Assembly: GCA_002358905.1 (NCBI GenBank) | Contig: DEPT01000045.1 | Span: 1-31,868, forward strand | Source of the DNA: Akkermansiaceae bacterium UBA3385 | GTDB lineage: Bacteria; Verrucomicrobiota; Verrucomicrobiia; Verrucomicrobiales; Akkermansiaceae | Length of the DNA: 31,868 nucleotides | Direction of reading: 5' to 3' | Shown: piece after piece, positions 22,862 to 30,020 of the stretch | Numbering within the stretch: position 1 is the stretch's first letter | How the letters are laid out: every line of letters starts with the position of its first letter | Made by a program: the position numbers and the translations under genes | Notes under the pieces: generated by a model | Databases searched by the model: none | Told to the model about the DNA's origin: nothing | Seen by the model: only the letters and a program-made list of their open reading frames with translations

Positions 22862-24097
22862 TTAATTGATGCAGGAAAGCACAACGATGCCACCTATAAG
22901 GATTGCACTGAAAAAGAGCTTCCGGAACAGGTGCGAGACTCTGTACGCGAAAAGGTTTTTGCAAATGAGACGGTGGAAGTTGTTTGTAGCATATACCGGC
23001 GGATCCAGCAGAACGTAAATTATTCCGCAGGAGACAACAGCTGCAAGCATGGCGTGGCCGGCGCTGGTGTGCTCCAGATATGAGTTGAGCGCAAACATCC
23101 AGGCAATGAGACAGGCAGTATGGATAATGTCAACCAGAATGTATGCTACGATGAATGGGTAGGAGGTGCTGGGGTGGAATTCCAGTTTACCGCTGCGGTG
23201 ATTCAGCAGCAGCTTGTTTTGGCCTATGCTGACTTCCAGACCGAAAAATTCTTTGCTGTGATAAATATCCTCATAGTTCCTGAAGCTGTCACTGTAGGAA
23301 TTTCCTAATGCCGCAGAGAAATGACGTCGAAAGCTAAATTCGCCTTTGAACCAGGATTTAATCCATTTGACAACCCCCTGAGGACCAAAATAATAATACC
23401 GGCAGCTCAGACCGGCCATGCAATCCAGAATGAGTAGGATATGAGCGAATGCAACAATGCTTATGGAGCAGCCAATAATGGTTGAAGCATTACTGACCGC
23501 AGTCTGTCCTAAAACACCGGCTGCACCCAGAAACAATATCGGAGCCCCCAGAAGAGCAAGTAGTACTTTGCCGTTGCGGATATAGAAGCCAAAGTAGTTA
23601 TTTCCTTTCAGCTCAATGACTTTTATCAGGTTATTTGCTGCCCATACAAAAAGGAGGAAAGAGATGAGAGCCACAACGCCTACCTGGATGATTTCTTCCT
23701 GGCTTCCCCATACTTGTGTGAATCCATTCAGCCATGGTTTGATACAGAGCCAGAAAGCAACACTCAACAGGATAAGGTGAGAGCACAATACCCACGACAG
23801 ATGCCATTTCATGGGTCGTAAAGTCCGGGTTATGGCACGAGTTTTGCTGTAGGCTGTCGCATCCGCCCAAATTGTTTCATACACATGGTGCTTATCTTGG
23901 CGGCATTTGTATGCATTGATACTCACTCTGGCGTCTTTGCGGCGTGTTTTCTTCAAGTCTTCGAAAATAGCGGCCGCTTTTTCTGCCCCGACTTGCCTGA
24001 CAAATTCGTTGTAATTGAATTTGGCAAGAAGGTAGAGCCTATGCCGTTCTCCTGCGATTTTGATGATTTCTCGTTTTTCCTTCAAAGAGATTCCCAT
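22862..24097 (-). CDS. Polytopic membrane protein of unknown function, 411 aa
   Basis: First gene of the minus-strand operon that ends in the amidohydrolase. The start at 24097 is chosen because AGGAGG lies 7 nt upstream, the best Shine-Dalgarno sequence in the window; a longer frame upstream would begin inside the promoter. Residues about 1-95 are soluble, basic and helical. About eight hydrophobic segments follow (for example LSWVLCSHLILLSVAFWL, FGFYIRNGKVLLALLGAP, VVALISFLLFVWAANNL and a C-terminal LFFSAILIGGIVVLSCI). A soluble loop of about 65 residues (HYSDSF/IYHSKEFFG-like region) lies between two pairs. I do not recognise the family; no ABC or permease motif is present. Transport or signalling for the peptide system is possible but not shown. 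Confidence 0.75.
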   Translation of the reverse strand: MGISLKEKREIIKIAGERHRLYLLAKFNYNEFVRQVGAEKAAAIFEDLKKTRRKDARVSINAYKCRQDKHHVYETIWADATAYSKTRAITRTLRPMKWHLSWVLCSHLILLSVAFWLCIKPWLNGFTQVWGSQEEIIQVGVVALISFLLFVWAANNLIKVIELKGNNYFGFYIRNGKVLLALLGAPILFLGAAGVLGQTAVSNASTIIGCSISIVAFAHILLILDCMAGLSCRYYYFGPQGVVKWIKSWFKGEFSFRRHFSAALGNSYSDSFRNYEDIYHSKEFFGLEVSIGQNKLLLNHRSGKLEFHPSTSYPFIVAYILVDIIHTACLIAWMFALNSYLEHTSAGHAMLAAVVSCGIIYVLLDPPVYATNNFHRLICKNLFAYRVSHLFRKLFFSAILIGGIVVLSCIN

Positions 24098-24120
24098 TTT
24101 TGTGCCTCCTGTTGGTAGTA

Positions 24121-24148
24121 AATATATCTCAAAACGCGAAGAAGTCAA
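24121..24148 (-). promoter_or_regulatory. Promoter of the radical SAM operon
   Basis: Minus strand: TTGACT (24143-24148), 16-nt spacer, TATATT (24121-24126). It predicts a start near 24114 and a leader of about 17 nt with AGGAGG. The surrounding 40 bp match the promoter at 29480-29519 at 31 positions. Confidence 0.7.
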
Positions 24149-24170
24149 CAATAAAATATCAAAAAGATAA

Positions 24171-24199
24171 TTTACAGAGACCAAAAATCATGCTATAGT
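24171..24199 (+). promoter_or_regulatory. Promoter of the ribbon-helix-helix gene
   Basis: TTTACA (24171-24176), 17-nt spacer, TATAGT (24194-24199). It is divergent from the radical SAM operon promoter, with 22 bp between the two -35 boxes. Confidence 0.6.
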
Positions 24200-24251
24200 A
24201 AGTGCAGATACGAAGTGGTTTCTGATAGAAAGATTGAAAACAGAGGTGGAT

Positions 24252-24428
24252 ATGTGTACAGAAGTTGAAGAATGTCGTATGTCTCAAGGGGTGTCTCAAA
24301 CAGAGAAGTGTGAGCTGAAGGTGGAATTGCCGCTGGAGCTGGTGGCGCGTCTGGCGCAGCAGGCTGCTGCGGCTGGGGTGACGCTGGAGCAGCTGGTGGC
24401 GCGGGAAGTGCGAAAGCTGGCGGAATAA
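24252..24428 (+). CDS. Small ribbon-helix-helix-like protein, 58 aa
   Basis: Probable small DNA-binding protein. The ATG at 24252 is chosen because GAGGTGG lies just upstream; a TTG six codons earlier is an alternative. Residues 1-20 are polar. Residues 21-58 look like a strand (ELKVELP) followed by two helices (ELVARLAQQAAAAG and TLEQLVAREVRKLAE), the ribbon-helix-helix or HicB/Arc C-terminal pattern. The same segment recurs in the next gene with about 16 identities over 36 positions. It is divergent from the radical SAM operon and shares a 150-bp intergenic region with it, so it could regulate that operon. The regulatory link is inference. Confidence 0.65.
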   Translation: MCTEVEECRMSQGVSQTEKCELKVELPLELVARLAQQAAAAGVTLEQLVAREVRKLAE

Positions 24429-24442
24429 GTCCGGTTGATGCC

Positions 24443-24470
24443 TTGACAATGCGCTCCGGTGTGGTAAGAT
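24443..24470 (+). promoter_or_regulatory. Promoter of the HTH/RHH protein and kinase genes
   Basis: Consensus TTGACA (24443-24448), 16-nt spacer, TAAGAT (24465-24470). The ATG at 24482 is 11 nt further, again nearly leaderless. Confidence 0.65.
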
Positions 24471-24481
24471 GCTTTAGGTAT

Positions 24482-24892
24482 ATGCATGGAAACGAGCAGA
24501 CGGAATTCAAGAGCACGGTGAAGCTGTGGCTGAAGAGCCACGGGCTTGACTATCGCTGGGTTGCTGAGCAATGTGGTGTATCGGAGATTACCGTGCGCAA
24601 CTGGATGAGTCAGAAGAATATTCCGCCGCTGAAACGCCAGTTGCTGGAGCGGGTGATGGTGCAGTTGCCTGCTGTGGTTTCCGATAATAAGTCTGCTGAG
24701 GTGAGTGGTGTGAGTGTGAATGCCACACTGTCGTTGACGATTCAGCTGGCACCCGAATTGTATAACCGCCTGGCTGAACGTGCTATGTCTGCCGGGATGT
24801 CGATGGAACAGCTGGTGGCTCAGGCTGTTACTCGTATATTGGATGCACCGCCTGCGCTCAAGACGCAAAAGGTGATTCTTCCCAATATCTGA
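24482..24892 (+). CDS. HTH protein with C-terminal ribbon-helix-helix-like domain, 136 aa
   Basis: Probable transcription regulator. Residues about 24-45 (YRWVAEQCGVSEITVRNWMSQ) form a Cro/XRE-like helix-turn-helix. Residues about 82-121 (LSLTIQLAPELYNRLAERAM, then MEQLVAQAVTRIL) repeat the ribbon-helix-helix-like unit of the upstream 58-aa protein. Two different DNA-binding or dimerisation modules in one chain is unusual. The start at 24482 is favoured because an upstream TTG in frame lies inside the -35 box. The kinase gene begins 24 nt after the stop, so regulator and kinase are probably one unit. Target sites are unknown; an inverted repeat was not found at the promoter by eye. Confidence 0.75.
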   Translation: MHGNEQTEFKSTVKLWLKSHGLDYRWVAEQCGVSEITVRNWMSQKNIPPLKRQLLERVMVQLPAVVSDNKSAEVSGVSVNATLSLTIQLAPELYNRLAERAMSAGMSMEQLVAQAVTRILDAPPALKTQKVILPNI

Positions 24893-24916
24893 CGGAAGTT
24901 CCAGGGCTTGTAAGAC

Positions 24917-26068
24917 ATGTCGGAGCCTGCTCAGTCAGGGGTGGCCTTGCCGCCGGGAACGCTACTGGGGCATTGCGAGGTTCGCGAGGTGCTGGGGCGC
25001 GGCGGTGGCGGTATCAGTTACCGTGCGTATGATGCGCATCTGGAGCGAGAGGTAGTCATCAAGGAACATTTTCCGCCTACGCTGTGCTTCAGAATTCCGG
25101 GAGAGGCGATGGTGCAGCATGTGACATCGGACGGGTATGAACGTTCCATTGCGGCGTTTTGTCGCGAAGCTCGTATTCTGGCTGGGGTGAATCATCCCGG
25201 CGTGGTGAAGGTGCATGATATTTTCCAGGCCTGTGGAACGGCCTATATGGTGATGGAATATGTGGAGGGAGCGCGGCTGACTGAGTGGCTGCCTGAACAT
25301 GCAGATGATTCCGGTAGTGTTATATCTGTTCTGAATCAGTTGCTGGAGGCATTGGGGTATCTTCACTCGCACGATGTACTTCACCGTGATATCAAACCTT
25401 CAAACATCATTATCCGCGAGGGAAAGCAGGCAGTGCTCATCGATTTCGGCGCAGCCATGCTGGGGACGCCTCCTACAACAATCACTTTGGTCGGCACTCC
25501 CGGCTATGCTGCGCCGGAACAATTTCAGCAGCACGGTAAAGTAGGACCTTGGTCGGATTTGTATGCGCTGGCGCATTCATTCTCCAAACTCATACCCCGC
25601 CGGAAATTGCGGAAATACCCACGGTGCTTTGTATCAAGTCTGATGAAAGCCTCGAGGCCGGATTGGGAACAGCGGGTGTCAAGCGCAACGGAGTGGGCGG
25701 CGTTGTTACAGAAGCGGTCTTGCCGCTGGTTCTCCATTCTTGGCTGGCTGATTGCCTGCGCGCTGCTTGTGGTTTTTTGCTATGTCTGGCTTCGAACTGA
25801 TAATTCGCCTGGCTTTTTGGATAGAGTTGTCGACAATGTGCAAAATGGCACGTCTGTGAATATGGAGCCTGCGGTGTTGTCTCCGGCCTCGATAAACCGT
25901 TTGCAGAATCCGGTCTCTGAGGAAGACCGATTGCAATTGCATGAGTCGAAGAATGAACAGCGCAAACGCTTGATGAAGTTTGCAGAGCAGATGAACTCTA
26001 TGCTGCCTGACAGGAAGGGGAAAAATGGGTGGGTCGTTTTACCCGGGCCGGGAGAAACAGCAAAGTAG
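24917..26068 (+). CDS. Membrane-anchored Hanks-type Ser/Thr protein kinase, 383 aa
   Basis: Bacterial eukaryote-like kinase. The glycine loop is GRGGGGIS (27-34), the ATP Lys is K49 (VVIKEHF), the catalytic loop is HRDIKPSN (157-163, D158 and N163), and the metal Asp is D176 in IDFGAA. TPGYAAPEQF marks the P+1 loop. All catalytic residues are intact. The C-lobe after the APE motif is short (about 60 residues). A single membrane helix (about 271-292, WFSILGWLIACALLVVFCYVWL) leads to a periplasmic tail of about 90 residues, polar and Ser/Glu/Lys-rich with no PASTA or WD repeats. So it likely senses at the envelope and signals to cytosolic targets, perhaps the HTH protein encoded 24 nt upstream. 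That target is inference. Confidence 0.93.
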   Translation: MSEPAQSGVALPPGTLLGHCEVREVLGRGGGGISYRAYDAHLEREVVIKEHFPPTLCFRIPGEAMVQHVTSDGYERSIAAFCREARILAGVNHPGVVKVHDIFQACGTAYMVMEYVEGARLTEWLPEHADDSGSVISVLNQLLEALGYLHSHDVLHRDIKPSNIIIREGKQAVLIDFGAAMLGTPPTTITLVGTPGYAAPEQFQQHGKVGPWSDLYALAHSFSKLIPRRKLRKYPRCFVSSLMKASRPDWEQRVSSATEWAALLQKRSCRWFSILGWLIACALLVVFCYVWLRTDNSPGFLDRVVDNVQNGTSVNMEPAVLSPASINRLQNPVSEEDRLQLHESKNEQRKRLMKFAEQMNSMLPDRKGKNGWVVLPGPGETAK

Positions 26069-26196
26069 CTGAGTGGCATTAAATTTTGCAATAATGCGAA
26101 ATCAGACGGAATTCAGACCGCCGTCGCAATGCTCAACACCGCAGCGAAGTGGTCGAGGAAACAGTGGACAGAAGCCCTGGCGAAGCTATTGAATCA

Positions 26197-26396
26197 TCAC
26201 CAGAGCAGGGTGATATAACCGAGCAGGCGGAGAAGCCTGAGGTTCAGTGCGGCCTGTGCAAGCAGGTGCCAGAAAATGATGCCCACGGTGCTGACCAGCT
26301 GGCGGGGCTTGTTTTCCGTGCTCCCGCGCCCTGCACAACCTGCTGGTCCTGCAGGACGTAGATGATATCTTAATTCGGTGAAAGCTTTTCATTCAT
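26197..26396 (-). pseudogene. Decayed copy of the 66-aa membrane protein gene
   Basis: Reading the minus strand from the ATG at 26394-26396 gives MNEKLSPN, then a TAA at codon 9 where the intact gene at 29752-29952 has GAA (Glu). The frame continues DIIYVLQDQQVVQ, then a 1-nt deletion near 26328-26331 shifts it. In the new frame the sequence resumes STENKPRQLVS and ends LLRLLGYITLLW before a TGA at 26197-26199. These segments align with the intact protein over its full length. One nonsense change and one deletion make the copy inactive unless it is recoded. It lies in the otherwise gene-free 426-bp stretch 26069-26494, where I see nothing else apart from the hairpin below. Confidence 0.82.
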
Positions 26397-26415
26397 GCGC
26401 TGCGGCATGAATGAA
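26388..26415. repeat. Perfect 11-bp inverted repeat at the pseudogene start
   Basis: Arms TTCATTCATGC (26388-26398) and its complement at 26405-26415 with a 6-nt loop. It covers the former start codon. It could be an operator, a terminator remnant or a recombination scar; there is no U-run. Confidence 0.5.
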
Positions 26416-26494
26416 CCATTAACCCGCCGTCTTACAATCCTATTCTGGGGCAAACCGGGCAGGTGGGTTGGATCCGGCAGGATTTGCCGCCTGT

Positions 26495-26968
26495 TCACTG
26501 TGCTTCTGGAGCTTTAAATAATGATTGGATATTTTGCCTTAGTTTCTGCCATTCTTCCTCATTGCCGAGATTGATGGCAGCATTGCTGCGAATTACTTTG
26601 ACATATTCCGCTTCGGTTGCTCCAGGGGTCATGGCAACGCGTAATACCGTTTCTCCGTTTTTGTGGATGATGCCATCCCAGGTAAATGTAATATCAACTT
26701 CAAAGGACTTGATATTGCAATTATCCCACCCGGTCCAGGAGAAGTCGTGGTGGGGCTGTACCTCCATGGCTGCGACTTTTGCATCTCTCACTTTTACTGT
26801 GAGGTGGCGCTCCTGAACCATTTGTCGGAAGGGATGGTTGGTATCCGCCAGTGCAGCGTTGATTTCCTCTGTTTTCTGGCTTTTCCACTCCTCAATTCTC
26901 TGCCCGCATGAAACAAGGCAGGTCATGAGTAGTGCTGCAATGGCGGAGTTCCTTAAAATCGATTTCAT
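26495..26968 (-). CDS. Putative lipoprotein of unknown function, 157 aa
   Basis: The N-terminus (MKSILRNSAIAALLMTCLVSC) is a lipoprotein signal with lipobox LVSC, so the mature chain starts at Cys21 and is membrane-anchored. The mature part begins with a helical, charged stretch (EEWKSQKTEEINAALAD) and continues as a strand-rich domain of about residues 55-135 with a Trp-rich patch (DFSWTGWDNC). I do not recognise the family. It lies 18 nt after the stop of the 579-aa coiled-coil protein gene and is probably its operon partner. Envelope function is inferred from the lipobox only. Confidence 0.72.
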   Translation of the reverse strand: MKSILRNSAIAALLMTCLVSCGQRIEEWKSQKTEEINAALADTNHPFRQMVQERHLTVKVRDAKVAAMEVQPHHDFSWTGWDNCNIKSFEVDITFTWDGIIHKNGETVLRVAMTPGATEAEYVKVIRSNAAINLGNEEEWQKLRQNIQSLFKAPEAQ

Positions 26969-26986
26969 GGGTTATGAGCGTTTTTG

Positions 26987-28726
26987 TTATTTTTTTAGCA
27001 GATTGGAGAGATTGCTCAATGTGGAGCCACTGACCCAACCTCTGGTGCTTTGCAGAAGCTGTAGTCTGTTCTTGATTTGTCCGGATTTTGTTTCGATGCG
27101 GCTGAATACGGCACGGTTCGGAGTCCTTACTTCTGCGTCAAAGTTCTTTACATGATTGAAATGGAAGCTGCGGCATTGCTTCTTCAGTCTCGTGAGTTCA
27201 CTTGCCAAAGAAGAGAGTTCCTTGTCTGCAGCTCGTCCGCTGGAAGCATCGCAAATGGAATCCATGAGTACTGCTGCTCGGGAAATTTTTGATGCATAGG
27301 CATTGGCAAGTTTCATGAAGGACTGAATCTCTACGGCTTTGCCAGATGATATTCCTCTGGAGTTTTTCTGAGACTGTTTGTTTTGCTGCTTTTCGTGTGT
27401 GAAGGCTGTAGTTCTGGAACTGGTTCCTCTGGAGGTAGTGCCCGGGTGCTTTTCGCTCTTCTCGGAGCTTGTTTTCTTCACGGGTTCCTGCCTGTCTTCG
27501 TGTCTCGTTTCCTGCCTGTCTTCGTGCTTAGCTTCCTGTTTAGCTTCCTGCTTGGGCTCATGCTTGGATTCCTGTACCGTGGTTGTTGTTTCCGGTGTAA
27601 GTGCGGCTTCGTAACCATGATCACCCAATACCATATTGGCGGTCTTAACGAGTCCCCCTACCATGCTTTGCATTTCTGCATCGCTGTCCACTCCGCGAAT
27701 CTGGGCATCCGCATAGTATTTTTCCATGGCTTTCAGAATCTGCTCGTGAGCTCGCTTGCTCTTTTCAAGAGCTGCATTCTGATGTTTTATCCAGGCCAGA
27801 TACGACTTGGGCTTGGCGGCATCGACAGGGGGTGTGTTAAGTTGATTGAGTTCCACCAGTTTCTCATACCTCAGCTCCATGGTTTTGATGCTGGAACTTG
27901 TGGTGGTATAGGCGGAGCGTACCTGCTCCCATTTAGGGTGCAGCAGAGGCATGTATTCGCGTGAGTATTCCAGTATGGAATCGGGGGCTTGCAGCGTGTC
28001 CCCTTGCTGGAGGGGGACGTTTTCCAGTTGCATCTGTTGCTGATAATAGGCACAGGCCTCTTCAATGTGTTTTTCTCTGGCTATGTCTGAGAGGGAAGAA
28101 TATACCATATAGCCCAGAACGAGCCCCATAATTACATAGATAATGCGCATGGCTGTTAGTTCTGGTTGATTTTTTTCTACTTCCTGCATAATTTTCCGTA
28201 CCGCATCCAGTTCATCTTTGATGTTGTTCGCGACATCTAGTCCGGTAACAGCGGCTTCCGGAGTGTTTTCCATGTGTTTTACCAGCACTTGTTCAAATGC
28301 ACAGCTTTCCAGCTTCTGTAACGAGGCTTTCAATTTATTTTTCTGCCGGGTCAGTTGGTCGAGCTTGTTTCTGAAAATCTTTTTAGATTCTTCACTCGAT
28401 ACATTGTTTGATTTCTTCTCCAGTTCGTTGTAAACTTGCTGAATTTTGTCGGTATTTGCAGAAATCTCCATGGCCGCGTCGTATATAGGCCCGAGAGATT
28501 CCTGGTATGTTTTGATGATGAGTAGTTCGCCATTTTTCTTGTATGTTTCAGTTGCCAGTTTCAGCTTGGCTTCATCACTTATGTGAATGATTTCCCCCAA
28601 ACCTACCAGGGTAAAACCTATAACTGTACCGAAAACACCCCAGAACTTGCCAGCAAGACACAATCCCAGAGATCCTAATGCCAACAGGATTCCAACTACC
28701 AGAAAAATGACGCCTATTATTTCCAT
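26987..28726 (-). CDS. Membrane protein with coiled coils and a charged repeat tract, 579 aa
   Basis: I do not recognise the family. Two hydrophobic segments open the protein (about residues 4-26 and 29-48) and a third is at about 193-213 (IIYVIMGLVLGYMVYSSL). Between them is a coiled-coil-like region (about 85-190, rich in Lys, Glu and Gln: NKLDQLTRQKNKLKASLQKLE). A second helical stretch runs about 270-370. A low-complexity tract follows at about 384-415 (short KQEAK and HEDRQE repeats) and a Ser/Thr/Lys linker to about 465. A helical C-terminal domain ends it. The DNA of the tract is a tandem repeat (27487-27577). The layout suggests an envelope scaffold with an extended linker. It begins 13 nt after a terminator following the 198-aa lipoprotein gene. 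Confidence 0.75.
   Translation of the reverse strand: MEIIGVIFLVVGILLALGSLGLCLAGKFWGVFGTVIGFTLVGLGEIIHISDEAKLKLATETYKKNGELLIIKTYQESLGPIYDAAMEISANTDKIQQVYNELEKKSNNVSSEESKKIFRNKLDQLTRQKNKLKASLQKLESCAFEQVLVKHMENTPEAAVTGLDVANNIKDELDAVRKIMQEVEKNQPELTAMRIIYVIMGLVLGYMVYSSLSDIAREKHIEEACAYYQQQMQLENVPLQQGDTLQAPDSILEYSREYMPLLHPKWEQVRSAYTTTSSSIKTMELRYEKLVELNQLNTPPVDAAKPKSYLAWIKHQNAALEKSKRAHEQILKAMEKYYADAQIRGVDSDAEMQSMVGGLVKTANMVLGDHGYEAALTPETTTTVQESKHEPKQEAKQEAKHEDRQETRHEDRQEPVKKTSSEKSEKHPGTTSRGTSSRTTAFTHEKQQNKQSQKNSRGISSGKAVEIQSFMKLANAYASKISRAAVLMDSICDASSGRAADKELSSLASELTRLKKQCRSFHFNHVKNFDAEVRTPNRAVFSRIETKSGQIKNRLQLLQSTRGWVSGSTLSNLSNLLKK
27487..27577 (-). repeat. Tandem repeat encoding the charged KQEAK / HEDRQE tract
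   Basis: On the minus strand a 12-nt unit (AAGCAGGAAGCT) is repeated twice with one change, followed by two copies of a 24-nt unit starting CACGAAGACAGGCAGGAA. All unit lengths are multiples of three, so gain or loss of copies would keep the frame. Confidence 0.8.
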
Positions 28727-28739
28727 GTAGGTAAGAAAA

Positions 28740-28769
28740 AGTTGCGCTACGTCCAGACGTAGCGCAACT
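28740..28769 (-). terminator. Terminator after the coiled-coil lipoprotein gene
   Basis: Perfect 13-bp arms at 28740-28752 and 28757-28769 with a 4-nt loop; on the minus strand a TTTTTC run follows. Because the next gene starts 13 nt later, read-through is needed to express it unless it has a promoter inside the upstream gene. Confidence 0.85.
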
Positions 28770-28783
28770 CATTTGTTGTGATT

Positions 28784-29380
28784 TTAGATGGCAGACAAGT
28801 TAACATCGATTGCTGCCTGTGCACGGTCACAGTCCTGCTTGATGGATTCTTCAAGCTCACGAGCCCGTTCAAGGCGTTCCTCGGATTCACTGAGCATCAT
28901 ATCGTCACCCAGGGAGCCCATAGCTTTCAGCGCTGAGACTTCGTCCTTCAGAATCTGAAGGGCCACTTTCTTCTCTTCCAGTTCAATCTGGAAGGACTTG
29001 AACTGTTCCTCCACCTTGGCCTCTCTCTCCTTGAAGATGGTCACACGCTCAGCAAACTTCTGGCTTTCCTGATCTTTCAGGACGGCCAGGTTTTCCTTAC
29101 CTGCTTCGCGGTATTTCTGGGCTGCGGCTGCAGCATCCTTGGCACGGCGGTCGTAAGTGATGCAGAGTTGCTTCATCTTAATCCAATTTTCCTTTCGCTG
29201 TCGGAACTCGCTTTTATAGAGCTCCAGGGCGACATCGGCCTTGCCTACCTGCTCAACCAAAGCATTCACAGCCTTGTTGTGCATGATCCTTACAACGGCT
29301 TCTTCCTTTTCTCCACAGCTCGTAAGCAGGAAGATGGAGATAAAACCTGCTGCCAATACACTGGTGAATACGTTTTTCAT
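28784..29380 (-). CDS. Coiled-coil lipoprotein of unknown function, 198 aa
   Basis: Signal peptide with lipobox LTSC (about residues 19-22), so an envelope lipoprotein. Almost the whole mature chain (about 40-198) is charged and helical with heptad-like spacing (KYREAGKENLAVLKDQESQK, then VEEQFKSFQIELEEKKVALQ), somewhat like PspA/IM30-type coiled coils by appearance, but that family is cytoplasmic and I do not claim homology. It is read from the promoter at 29480-29507 and followed by a strong terminator. The leader is long (about 95 nt) and has no clear Shine-Dalgarno sequence. Possible role: envelope scaffold together with the downstream 579-aa membrane protein; inference only. Confidence 0.75.
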   Translation of the reverse strand: MKNVFTSVLAAGFISIFLLTSCGEKEEAVVRIMHNKAVNALVEQVGKADVALELYKSEFRQRKENWIKMKQLCITYDRRAKDAAAAAQKYREAGKENLAVLKDQESQKFAERVTIFKEREAKVEEQFKSFQIELEEKKVALQILKDEVSALKAMGSLGDDMMLSESEERLERARELEESIKQDCDRAQAAIDVNLSAI

Positions 29381-29751
29381 GTTATTGATTCTTTGTTGTT
29401 AGAAGAGATTGATTGCGTTCTGTGGGGGTGCTCTTTGCTGCCGATAGCAGTTAATAAAGTGAGCCCACTACCTGATTTTAATATATCTTAAAAGGGTGAT
29501 AAGTCAACCATAAAATCACCAGAATAATCTACTGACACGCTGGGCCCCATGGATTTGCACTTGAACGAATTATCAATACTGTTTCTGGACAAGCTATCTC
29601 CATGTTTGATTCATGGCGTTTTTGTGTAGGGCTAATCTGTCGGAGCTATGGGCTTTAGTTCCGTAAACATAGCCGGTGAAAGGCAAAGTCGCTTCAAATA
29701 GCCGCAGATAGCAGAGACTATGCATGGGCCGCCTTTGCTGCCAGCCGAGAT
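29381..29751. other. 371-bp stretch without a gene
   Basis: It holds the 5' leader (about 29381-29473) and promoter of the coiled-coil lipoprotein gene. The part 29520-29751 lies downstream of the 66-aa protein gene. I see no convincing ORF, RNA gene or terminator in it. Confidence 0.5.
29480..29507 (-). promoter_or_regulatory. Promoter of the coiled-coil lipoprotein operon
   Basis: Minus strand: TTGACT (29502-29507), 16-nt spacer, TATATT (29480-29485). Boxes and spacing are identical to the radical SAM operon promoter at 24121-24148, and flanking bases are also conserved. Confidence 0.7.
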
Positions 29752-29952
29752 TTACCAGGGTAGGGAGATGTAGCCGAGCAGCCGGAGCAGCCACAAATCC
29801 AGTGCTGCTAATGCCAGAACATACCAGGCGATGACACCCGCGGCGCTCACCAGCTGGCGGGGCTTGTTTTCCACGCTGCCGCGACTCAGCACAACTTTCT
29901 GATTCTGCTGGGCGAATATGATATCTTCGTTAGGTGCAAGTTCTTCTCGCAT
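29752..29952 (-). CDS. Small membrane protein of unknown function, 66 aa (intact copy)
   Basis: One chain with a polar N-terminal part (about residues 1-33, MREELAPNEDIIFAQQNQKV) and a long hydrophobic segment (about 34-62) that could form one or two helices, ending GYISLPW. I do not recognise the family. The existence of a decayed homologue at 26197-26396, with the KPRQLVS and LLRLLGYI blocks conserved, supports that this is a real gene. It begins 68 nt after the stop of the 289-aa membrane protein gene on the same strand and may be co-transcribed. Function is unknown. Confidence 0.65.
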   Translation of the reverse strand: MREELAPNEDIIFAQQNQKVVLSRGSVENKPRQLVSAAGVIAWYVLALAALDLWLLRLLGYISLPW

Positions 29953-30020
29953 GACGGCATCGGCAATGTAGCATAAAACTCAGCCCTGCGCAATGATAAT
30001 CAGCCTTTGATGTCAGGAAC

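Noticed and set aside
24443..24481. Longer N-terminus of the HTH protein starting at TTG 24443
   Set aside because: The TTG lies within a consensus -35 box, so the codons up to 24481 are promoter rather than coding.
26149..26361. Plus-strand 70-codon ORF after the kinase gene
   Set aside because: It runs antisense through the decayed copy of the 66-aa protein gene and has no support of its own.
27487..27577. CRISPR-like repeats
   Set aside because: The repeats are short, adjacent and in frame in a coding region, with no spacers and no cas genes.
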